A DNA stretch of 64,000 nucleotides from an uncultured Saprospiraceae bacterium (lineage in GTDB: Bacteria; Bacteroidota; Bacteroidia; Chitinophagales; Saprospiraceae), in contig CALGAW010000028.1 of the NCBI GenBank assembly GCA_937959115.1, positions 1-64,000 on the forward strand, in the 5' to 3' direction. Both the position numbers and the translations under genes were made by a program. Positions 46,126 to 54,204 of the stretch are shown one piece after another (positions within the stretch are counted from its first letter, which is position 1; the number at the start of each line of letters is the position of its first letter). The notes below the pieces were generated by a model. That model was not told where the DNA came from. It ran no database searches and saw only the letters and a program-made list of their open reading frames with translations.

Positions 46126-49100
46126 TTACTTAAAATAGACCAATCGCTCCGAATCCGTATTATTCAACGGGTTACACTCTCCACCAGCAAACGGAAGAAC
46201 CGTCACCGTCAACGTCGTTTGTCCATCCGTGGACTGAGGATCGTAGAAAGAATGAAAACCAAAAGCAGACTTCGTGCCGCCACTAATCACGAGGTTCGGC
46301 CCATTGTACGTCCAGGTATGCACAAACCCATTATCACCAAGGTAGTTCCAATCTGCATTGTTTACCGGCTTCAGTGCAGACATCGTCAAACCAATGTCCC
46401 AGACAAAAACCAGACGTGGGTCGGAAGGCATTCTCACCACAATGATAGCGCCATCCGTATCGACGTTGTTGAGCTCCGTGATTTCAATAGCAGCTTGTAC
46501 CATAGACGCCCCTGCAATGTTACCAGGAACAATGGTCATAATCGGCGACAAATCAGGACACAGATTCGAGCAATCACTTTGATCTGCCGTAATTGGAAGG
46601 GTGACACTCGTTTCATCAAATATACATGGGTCACAAGGATCAGTCATGTCAGCACATTCGTCTTGATTGGAAGCCCCATCACCGTCAGCATCTTGAGTGG
46701 AAATGGGATGATTTGGGTCTGCGCTCAACGTGGCGCAGATGTCAAAATCTGCACATGGATCACAACTCAGCGAATCAATGAAAACCGATACCATCTCAAA
46801 ACAGCCAATACTGTCTGTGACAGTGACCCAATAGGTACCCAATGCCAATCCCGTTAGGATAGGTGTCGTCTGATTGCCTGCCGCCGCATCCCATTGATAA
46901 GTGTATCCAGGTATACCTCCAGTAGACGTTAGCGAAATAGAACCATCTGATAAACCAGGACAAGACACATCAGCGGCATCTACTACCACTCCTAACTTTG
47001 GCGGTTCCGTAATCGTCACGGTGCCTGTCGTTGCACATCCATTATTGTCTGTTGCGGTAACAGTGTAGGTCCCCATGTTAAGGCCATATGCCGTTTGACC
47101 AATTTGATTGTAGGCACCACTATCCCATTGATAAAAATAAGGTAAGGTGCCACCTGTGGGACTAGAAGTTGCCGTACCATTGTATCCTGCTTGGCAAGTA
47201 GGGTTGCTACTACTGACCGTGCTCACCATAACATCCGGCTCGGTTATCATTATATCAGTAAAGGCAATACAACCCGCATCATCTACGATCGTAATGGTGT
47301 AGGATCCAACACAAAGCCCCGTACCAACTGCTGTGTTTCCAACGGTTGTTGGACCGGCCCAGGTATAATTGAAAGGAGGCGATCCATCAGTCGTATTTAT
47401 CGTAATCGTCCCATTGCAATCATTTTTACAATTGATTATTCCTGTGATGGCGGCATCAGAAGTAGGAATGCTACCAACCAGTACAGTGATCATCGTAGCC
47501 GGACTTTCACAACGCAATGGATCATTAGGATCAAATTCGATAACGTATGCCGTGTAGGTGCCAGCAACATTTATTTCTGCAAATAAGGCAGGATCAATGG
47601 TAACTCCTGTTCCAATCAAAACACCAGTTGTTAATGGATCATCATCATACCAATACAAGTTGTGTCCTGTTTTAGAAAGCATCGTGGTTACTGTATCAGG
47701 CAATGCAGAACCTTGACAATAAGGACCATAGGTGTTTTCAGGCGGTGGAGGAATTCGACATTCAAATACATAAATGTTGTTGAGATAATCACATTCATCC
47801 TCATCTGTTATTGGAAAATCACCAGCAATATCGTAAGGTGTTGAATTGGTTCCACCATCATTGAGAATGATGTAAAGTGGTCCTGCTGGACATGTATCCA
47901 GAGAAAACATAACGGAAATACTGTCTAAAGGTTCCACATCAAATCCAATACTATCAGCAAACAAAACATTGACTGTTGCAGCCTCCGGGTTGCCATCATA
48001 AACGGTATAAAAGAAGCCAGACGGAATCGCCTTATCGCCAAAACTGAGTATGGTCATTTCATATTCGAAAGCGTTCATTTCACAATCAAAACCTGAACCA
48101 CGTTGAATCGTTGAAATCTCAGCCTCCGCAGTTCCAGGCTCTTCCACTTGTCCCAGTGTATCAAGTCTTGGAGATTGGACCAGGAAGTTATTTAGCAATC
48201 CATTAGAAGTCGTTAGATTACTGTTTGGGATTTTTGGAATAGTTAAATCATCATTGATATTTGTAACATTGTACGCATGTTGGTTCCAGACACTTCTGGA
48301 GGGAACCCATGGGTCATTCTGCGAGGCAAAAGCACTTAAACCCACATCACGACAAGTACAGATCAGGTTGGTTTCACCGTCTCCATTGACATCGGCCACG
48401 ACAGGGTATTCCCATCTCGTTCCAGAGGTACATGGTGTCATATATCGTACAAAACCGTCTTTACCATTTAGAATTCTCAGACTTGTCTCGTCTCTATAAA
48501 CGACTTCAAAAGCACCATCGCCGTCAAAATCGAATACGGAACTACCTGTAATTCCAGAACGGTCATTGGTTTCGATTTCCCAAAGCATTCCCCCTGTAGG
48601 AGCGTTTATAATATCATCTATAATTCCATATTGACCTCTATTCGTTATTGTTGGATGAGCATAATGAAGCCCCATTTCTAGGGCACCGTCGCCATCAAAA
48701 TCTGCAATATTGATTCTACCAGCTCTTGCGAACCCGGCAGATAACGTAAAGTCAAGCATAATGGAATCGGTTTGTCCTTCCCATACAATTACTCTGACAC
48801 CACCAGTAACGAGATAAGGAAATACAACATCATAATCACCATCACCATCCATATCCGCTACCGAGGTAGAGCGCATTAGTAAAGCAGCTGCCGGAAGTGA
48901 AGTGAGTACACTGATTTCAGTGATGGAGCCGGTAGCAAGGTTCACAGAAAACACTCTGCCGCTCATGACTAACTCTAAGCCATGGCAATCGGCACAAGCT
49001 GTGGGAGGGAGCATATCAATAGCCACAGCGCCACCCAGATCTATATAGTTAATTCCTGCAGTAGCAATCAAGTCTGCATCTGTACCATCGAAAGCCGTCC

Positions 49101-50292
49101 TCCAAATTTGAGAACCAGAAAATAGTTCAACATTACCATCACCGTCAAAATCTGCCAATCCTGGCACGAATTTGTTGTTGCCTGCAAGGGCGAGCGAATC
49201 TCCTGCGAGCTGTTGTGTCCATGTATTTCCGTCAAAGTCAAGTCGAACCCATTGACTATTTGCCAGCAGCGTAAAGATTTCCCCATAACCATCACCGTCA
49301 ACATCTCCAATCGCATTACTGGAGTTGTTTTGATTCATTGTTCCTACAAGAATGTTATGTTGTATCGCTCCTGTTTGTCCATTTACAACATATATTCTAT
49401 TCACATAATTATCCACCACCACATCTGTAATTCCGTCACCTGTAACATCACCAATAAGGGGTGTTTCTCGACCATCCACTTTAATGGAATTCCAAACCAG
49501 TTCAGGTGTAAAAACAGTTGTTGAAGGCGGAACAAACTGACACGCACTCGTTGTAGGGCATCCGATAGAATTCACAATAGTTCCAGGAGGCGTATTGGGA
49601 CATCTGTCTTCTGCATCAGAAACCGTGTCTCCATCGTCATCACAGGCATTAGCGGTGTTGGTGGGTAAGCATGGATTTTGTCCTTCTAAAGCATTTTCCT
49701 GACTATTATTAAAACCATCTCCATCACAATCCAGATAAAAGACAGAAAGATACGTAGGTTCACAGGCATTATTGGGATCTGTACCATTCACGATTTCATC
49801 ACTATCTGTAAAGCCATCATTGTCTGTGTCAGGGCAGAAATCATAGGAAATCGCATCAAACTGCATCGTCCCTGCTTGTACACTAAATCGGACAAATCTT
49901 GTTGGAACGGTAACTGTTAATGTTCCTATAATCAATGCATTGAGGGTGTCAGTGGCACCAAAAGTTGTTCTGTCATAAAAATTGAAACCATCAGGAGAGG
50001 TCTCTACAACTCCAACACCGATAGCATTTGTTTTTTTGAGATAAAGCTGAATGTCTTCCCCTGGTGGAACAACATCCGTCAGGTCTAAAATTAAAGAAGC
50101 TATTACAGAAATGTTTCCAGTAAATACACTATCAGGTGCTCCTAAAGAATTTGTGGGACCTAGCATTCCACTATAATTCTGATAACTGTCAGCATTTCCT
50201 GTTAATGTTGTGCCAAGCGGACATTGAGAAAAAGCAATTGTATTGAAATTGCAGAATAAAAGGAGGAGGAATAGTTTTATGCAGTTCGTCAT
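46126..50292 (-). CDS. Large exported FG-GAP/SprB-repeat protein with calcium-binding TSP3-like repeats
   Basis: 1,388 aa from ATG 50292 (an upstream TTG is less likely). Signal peptide LFLLLLFCNFNTIAFSQ. A beta-sandwich-like N-terminal domain (~25-150) is followed by TSP3-type calcium loops (DTDNDGFTDSDEI, DCDGDGFNNSQEN, CDDDGDTVSDAEDRC). FG-GAP/VCBS repeats (~265-650) show GDVTGDGITDVVVDN, GDVDGDGYGEIFTL and ADFDGDGNVELFSG and probably form an integrin-like propeller. CARDB/DUF11-like and Ig-like domains follow, then three SprB repeats (~950-1105), another TSP3 loop (DADGDGASNQDEC) and a ~140-aa C-terminal domain ending NNTDSERLVYFK. No type A or B T9SS domain is visible. A decayed copy of the extreme C-terminus lies at 54024-54134. 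Probably a surface adhesin or recognition protein. Confidence 0.88.
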   Translation of the reverse strand: MTNCIKLFLLLLFCNFNTIAFSQCPLGTTLTGNADSYQNYSGMLGPTNSLGAPDSVFTGNISVIASLILDLTDVVPPGEDIQLYLKKTNAIGVGVVETSPDGFNFYDRTTFGATDTLNALIIGTLTVTVPTRFVRFSVQAGTMQFDAISYDFCPDTDNDGFTDSDEIVNGTDPNNACEPTYLSVFYLDCDGDGFNNSQENALEGQNPCLPTNTANACDDDGDTVSDAEDRCPNTPPGTIVNSIGCPTTSACQFVPPSTTVFTPELVWNSIKVDGRETPLIGDVTGDGITDVVVDNYVNRIYVVNGQTGAIQHNILVGTMNQNNSSNAIGDVDGDGYGEIFTLLANSQWVRLDFDGNTWTQQLAGDSLALAGNNKFVPGLADFDGDGNVELFSGSQIWRTAFDGTDADLIATAGINYIDLGGAVAIDMLPPTACADCHGLELVMSGRVFSVNLATGSITEISVLTSLPAAALLMRSTSVADMDGDGDYDVVFPYLVTGGVRVIVWEGQTDSIMLDFTLSAGFARAGRINIADFDGDGALEMGLHYAHPTITNRGQYGIIDDIINAPTGGMLWEIETNDRSGITGSSVFDFDGDGAFEVVYRDETSLRILNGKDGFVRYMTPCTSGTRWEYPVVADVNGDGETNLICTCRDVGLSAFASQNDPWVPSRSVWNQHAYNVTNINDDLTIPKIPNSNLTTSNGLLNNFLVQSPRLDTLGQVEEPGTAEAEISTIQRGSGFDCEMNAFEYEMTILSFGDKAIPSGFFYTVYDGNPEAATVNVLFADSIGFDVEPLDSISVMFSLDTCPAGPLYIILNDGGTNSTPYDIAGDFPITDEDECDYLNNIYVFECRIPPPPENTYGPYCQGSALPDTVTTMLSKTGHNLYWYDDDPLTTGVLIGTGVTIDPALFAEINVAGTYTAYVIEFDPNDPLRCESPATMITVLVGSIPTSDAAITGIINCKNDCNGTITINTTDGSPPFNYTWAGPTTVGNTAVGTGLCVGSYTITIVDDAGCIAFTDIMITEPDVMVSTVSSSNPTCQAGYNGTATSSPTGGTLPYFYQWDSGAYNQIGQTAYGLNMGTYTVTATDNNGCATTGTVTITEPPKLGVVVDAADVSCPGLSDGSISLTSTGGIPGYTYQWDAAAGNQTTPILTGLALGTYWVTVTDSIGCFEMVSVFIDSLSCDPCADFDICATLSADPNHPISTQDADGDGASNQDECADMTDPCDPCIFDETSVTLPITADQSDCSNLCPDLSPIMTIVPGNIAGASMVQAAIEITELNNVDTDGAIIVVRMPSDPRLVFVWDIGLTMSALKPVNNADWNYLGDNGFVHTWTYNGPNLVISGGTKSAFGFHSFYDPQSTDGQTTLTVTVLPFAGGECNPLNNTDSERLVYFK

Positions 50293-50773
50293 TTTTGGTT
50301 GGTTTAAAGTTGGTGTAAAGGGAAAAAGGCAATACAACTATATATCGTTATAGGTAGTTCGTATAGAAAGCCTTTGATAGCAGATCAATGACATTTCCTT
50401 AACTTTTCCTTAACAAATATAGCATATTTAGTGATTAACCAATGTTTACAGGAGGGAAAAATGTTTTCTTACCCAAAATGAGGTCATTGAATTCTGTTGG
50501 TTACATAGTCGTTCTTGTTTATCTTTCAAGGAGGTGTGTCATGAACTATTATCACGATCATGTGATCTGAGATCTGCAAAAACCAATCAAAAGAAGTAAA
50601 CGCCCAACCAATTAACCAAATCTTTTAACCCTGTTTTTGTACAATTCTATATTAATCTGATTAAATTAGATGAATTGACAACCCCACAAAGGACAGATCC
50701 TCCCCAACGAATAAATAAACGAAACACATTCTAATACGATTGATTGTTGAAATCAATTTTAAAATTTATTCTA
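50293..50773. other. Divergent promoter region
   Basis: About 480 bp between two divergent exported-protein genes. It contains the direct repeat CCTTAAC-TTTT-CCTTAAC (near 50397-50413) and the short palindrome GATCA-TG-TGATC near 50558. No gene or exact TAnnTTTG box is recognised. Confidence 0.4.
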
Positions 50774-53700
50774 ATGCTAACACTAAAACGGACCCTACCC
50801 GTCTTTACCCTACTCTTTATGCTGTCCATTATCCTTGGAACAGGGGGACTTGATGCTCAACCACTCAATAACCACTTACAATTTGATGGAGTGGACGATT
50901 ATGTCAGCCTAAACAATATGGATGTTTCAGGTAATGCAATCACCCTGGAAGCACTTATAAACAGCTCCAACCTGAATAATTGTAGCACTGGAGATTGTAG
51001 GATAATATCAAAAGCCATTGGCGTTGCTGAGGACGACCATTATTGGATGCTAAGCACCTTTAACAATGGAGCAGAATCGGTTCTACGATTTCGACTAACA
51101 ACAAATGGTATAACAACCACTCAAATTGCTACCATAGGCTCCTTTTCAAACAATACCTGGTACCATGTTGCGGCGACCTACGATGGCTCAACCATGAAGT
51201 TATTCCTCGACGGGAATGAAATTAGTAGTATTCCCAAAACAGGAAGTTTGACGACAAACGCCACCGCAGACGCCTGGATAGGAGGGAATCCGCCAATCGC
51301 CACCACCCGTCCCTGGCAAGGCGGAATTGACGAAGTTAGAATTTGGAACACCGCAAGAACAGCAGCTGAAATCCAGGCTAACCTAAACACGGAGTTAACA
51401 GGCAGCGAGTCTGGCCTTAAAGCCTATTATCAGTTCACTGAAGGGACTGGGCAAACCATCAACGACAGCGCTGGGAACAACAATACCGTGCTTGGTAGCA
51501 CCAACAGCACAGACACCAATGATCCGACCTTTGTCATCAGCAATCCCCAACAAGAAGTGACCGTCAATTTAAACGTTTTTCTGGAAGGGGCCTACGATCC
51601 TGCACAGGCTGCTATGACTGGAGAGTTACTCCTTAGAGGCGTTGTGCCACAAGGTCAGCCATACTTGGATGCTCCTTGGAATTATCCTGGAACAGAAGGC
51701 AGTGGTTGGTTGCCGATCGATTATCCAGTTGAAACGGTTGATTGGGTGCTTGTTTCGCTTCGAGAAACCTTGGATCCTGAAACTGAAGTTGCCCGTGTAG
51801 CTGCTGTTTTACTTAAGGACGGGACCATTTCGCCCTTTAATATTGACCTAAATGGTGCAACAAATCCATTGTACGTCATGATCGAACATCGAAATCATTT
51901 ACCCATACTTTCGGCACAGTCTATTCCTATTGTAAATAACACACTTTCCTATGATTTTACAGCAGAAAACAGTTACAGTCCATCTGGGTTTGGTCAAAAA
52001 CAGGTGGGTGCAAACTGGATGATGTATGGCGGAAATGCTGATCAGGATGCCTTAAACGGCTGTGATATCAATGCAGCAGATCGAATTTACTGGCAGACCG
52101 TCAACGGGTTGTTTGATGTCTATAACCCTGGTGATTATGATTTGAATGGTGATATTAATGCAGCGGATAGAATTATTTTTAGTGTAAACAATGGAATATT
52201 TACATCGATACCAAAGTCAGACTCCAGTCCTGAATTGAGTTGCACAGCACCGAATTTTGTGCTTGATACCTGTAGCTATATGGTGAGCTGGACCCATCCC
52301 AATCCCTTGTCGACTACCGTAAATTATGATCTTAAGATAAATGGGATCGATCCTGGACCCTCTGTCGTTTATCCAGCAACCTCAAAGACTGTTGACATTT
52401 GTAATTTGTTGGGGATTAATTCCGGTAACGGATCGGTTGATATAGAACTGTTTTATTGGTATGATGGCGATGTAAGTGATATCCGTTCTGCAGGAATCTG
52501 TACCATCAATTATAATTTTCAGTCATCGCCACCGGGTAATGGTACAACCTACGCCGATATCCTGGCCAATGCGCCGGCTTGGATGTGTGTGCAGTCAGCG
52601 AATGAATATTTAGCGGAGTTTTTGAGACAGAATCCTGATGTGAGTTACTGGAATCAGGATCATGCTGGGCAATTGATTACACCATTGGCCGAACCCGCAA
52701 TTACAGGGACGGTTGTGAACATTTCTCCATCAGGAAATAATCATACACAATTGATCGAAAATGCCATAGCACAAGCTGGACAAGATGGGGCAGTAGACGG
52801 TGGTGGCGGCATCTTTTTAGTCAATAATTTGTTGGTAAATGAAGCAAGTCTTACCCTGAGGAATATAACGTTAAAACCTTCCGTGAATGCTGCTTACAAG
52901 TGTGTTACAGTAGCTGCACCTGATGTGACCTTTTTCCAAGTATCGCTCGATTTAGAAAACAAGCCGTACCAATATGGAATTGATGTTAATGCTAATGCAG
53001 ATCGTTTCGCTATGGTAGAAAGCACCATTACTAATTTATACAATAATTCTGGAGGCTCTGGTGCCATGCTGAGACTCAGCCAATCAACGGATGATGTATA
53101 CATCGTGAACAATGAATTTATTCACGGCATAGGAGAATCACCACCAAACGATAACTCTTTGTTACGAGGTATTGTCGTCAATTCATCGACTAGAGACGAT
53201 CCTAAAGGTGGCATCATAGCAAGCAACCTCTTTGACGACCTTCAAGCGGAAGGAAAAGGGGATGATGCAGATGCTATGTTTTTTGGAAACTTTGCTAGTC
53301 GGCAATACCAAATTGGATTTAGAATGGCCGTTTTAGCAAACGAAGGCGTAAATGCAGGAAAACGATTGATTAAAGCGCAAGGTGGAGGTGTGGATGCACA
53401 TTCGAATGTGAATCATTGGAAAGATTTGAATGGAGAACTTGGCATTCGTACCACGAGATGTCATTATGACAATCATGGTGTTTCCAATACAAAGTGGACC
53501 AATAACCTAGGAATAAGCGATTACTCGAACCCTAATTCTGAGGCATTCTTTATGCAAATTGGAAACCATCTATGGTCAGATAACTATTTTGCAGAAGGAA
53601 TTGTATTTAATTGTAACAAGAACATACAAAATGTGGTGAACACTCCAACGAATGTAAGCAGTTATGGCTTTGTCATTACAGATTATTCTAACGGTGCTAA

Positions 53701-53869
53701 TAGTACGCCATGGCCAGCAAATTCGGAGATTAAAAACAATGTACTTGAGGGAACTGGAAAATTTCGATATATCTGGTGGTTTAGATTTGGAAATGATCCG
53801 CTTGGCACTCAATTCAATTATTCTGGTAATCAAGTTTCAGTTAACTACGATGACTTGCATCGTCCGTAA
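50774..53869 (+). CDS. Secreted LamG / dockerin-like module / right-handed beta-helix protein
   Basis: 1,031 aa from ATG 50774 (upstream TTG at 50744 in frame). Signal peptide TLLFMLSIILGTGGLDAQ. Residues ~30-250 form a LamG/concanavalin-type domain (LQFDGVDDYVSLNN, TWYHVAATYDGSTMKLFLDG, GGIDEVRIWNTARTAAEI). Residues ~259-482 are the EHRNH/dockerin-like module (VDWVLVSLRETLDPETEVAR, IEHRNHLPIL, DYDLNGDINAADR, ending NNGIFTSIPK), here internal rather than C-terminal. A fibronectin-III-like domain follows (~490-580), then a right-handed beta-helix (~640-1031) of pectate-lyase or tail-spike type. LamG and beta-helix domains suggest polysaccharide binding or processing. No T9SS type A or B domain is seen; the stop may be premature (see findings). 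Confidence 0.88.
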   Translation: MLTLKRTLPVFTLLFMLSIILGTGGLDAQPLNNHLQFDGVDDYVSLNNMDVSGNAITLEALINSSNLNNCSTGDCRIISKAIGVAEDDHYWMLSTFNNGAESVLRFRLTTNGITTTQIATIGSFSNNTWYHVAATYDGSTMKLFLDGNEISSIPKTGSLTTNATADAWIGGNPPIATTRPWQGGIDEVRIWNTARTAAEIQANLNTELTGSESGLKAYYQFTEGTGQTINDSAGNNNTVLGSTNSTDTNDPTFVISNPQQEVTVNLNVFLEGAYDPAQAAMTGELLLRGVVPQGQPYLDAPWNYPGTEGSGWLPIDYPVETVDWVLVSLRETLDPETEVARVAAVLLKDGTISPFNIDLNGATNPLYVMIEHRNHLPILSAQSIPIVNNTLSYDFTAENSYSPSGFGQKQVGANWMMYGGNADQDALNGCDINAADRIYWQTVNGLFDVYNPGDYDLNGDINAADRIIFSVNNGIFTSIPKSDSSPELSCTAPNFVLDTCSYMVSWTHPNPLSTTVNYDLKINGIDPGPSVVYPATSKTVDICNLLGINSGNGSVDIELFYWYDGDVSDIRSAGICTINYNFQSSPPGNGTTYADILANAPAWMCVQSANEYLAEFLRQNPDVSYWNQDHAGQLITPLAEPAITGTVVNISPSGNNHTQLIENAIAQAGQDGAVDGGGGIFLVNNLLVNEASLTLRNITLKPSVNAAYKCVTVAAPDVTFFQVSLDLENKPYQYGIDVNANADRFAMVESTITNLYNNSGGSGAMLRLSQSTDDVYIVNNEFIHGIGESPPNDNSLLRGIVVNSSTRDDPKGGIIASNLFDDLQAEGKGDDADAMFFGNFASRQYQIGFRMAVLANEGVNAGKRLIKAQGGGVDAHSNVNHWKDLNGELGIRTTRCHYDNHGVSNTKWTNNLGISDYSNPNSEAFFMQIGNHLWSDNYFAEGIVFNCNKNIQNVVNTPTNVSSYGFVITDYSNGANSTPWPANSEIKNNVLEGTGKFRYIWWFRFGNDPLGTQFNYSGNQVSVNYDDLHRP

Positions 53870-54023
53870 GTGGATAAGCTGTTAAGATCCGGATCGATTG
53901 AATTTTACAGGGAATGGTCATCAGAGCCATGGTAATGTCAGCATCTGAACTTTTTCTCCCAATAGTAGACTTGCAGTTAATGGCAATATTAGATTGAAAG
54001 AAGTATTGCCAACTTCTGAAAAT

Positions 54024-54134
54024 AAATAAGTCGCTCCGAATCTGAGTTGTTGAAAAAACTACAACCCCTCCACTACCAGGAAACTATCCTTGCAGTGATT
54101 GTCGTTTGTCTTTGTTATGAAGCTGCAAGAATAG
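54024..54134 (-). pseudogene. Decayed fragment of the C-terminus of an FG-GAP/SprB-protein paralog
   Basis: On the minus strand the sequence aligns without large gaps to the last ~90 bp of the gene at 46126-50292: ACAAACGAC, GTGGAG and GATTCGGAGCGA are shared in the same order and spacing, ending just before a stop-like TATTTAT. The fragment has an in-frame stop and carries no start, so it is a relic of a paralog's final residues (DSERLVYFK region). Confidence 0.75.
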
Positions 54135-54160
54135 AAAAACCGATGATTATAGATCACCGG
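54135..54160 (-). terminator. Rho-independent terminator of the propeller/T9SS gene
   Basis: On the minus strand CCGGTGAT-CTATA-ATCATCGG (one G-U pair) is followed by TTTTT, 45 bp after the stop codon at 54205. Confidence 0.72.
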
Positions 54161-54204
54161 CTTTCTATGTAGTTGAGGATTCTTTTACTTGAAAAAGGAG
54201 CTAG

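Larger units (their letters stand above)
53870..54204. other. Gap with gene relic and terminator
   Basis: 335 bp with no intact gene. The left part (53900-53935) can be read out of frame as a beta-helix-like end (LNFTGNGHQSHGNVSI). The right part holds the relic at 54024-54134 and the terminator at 54135-54160. Confidence 0.6.

Noticed and set aside
46219-46857. 212-aa plus-strand frame
   Set aside because: Long but antisense to the FG-GAP/SprB protein; Arg/His-rich composition typical of a shadow frame.
50555-50575. GATCA-TG-TGATC dyad as a CRP/FNR site
   Set aside because: Does not match the TGTGA-N6-TCACA consensus and lies too far from either start to be judged.
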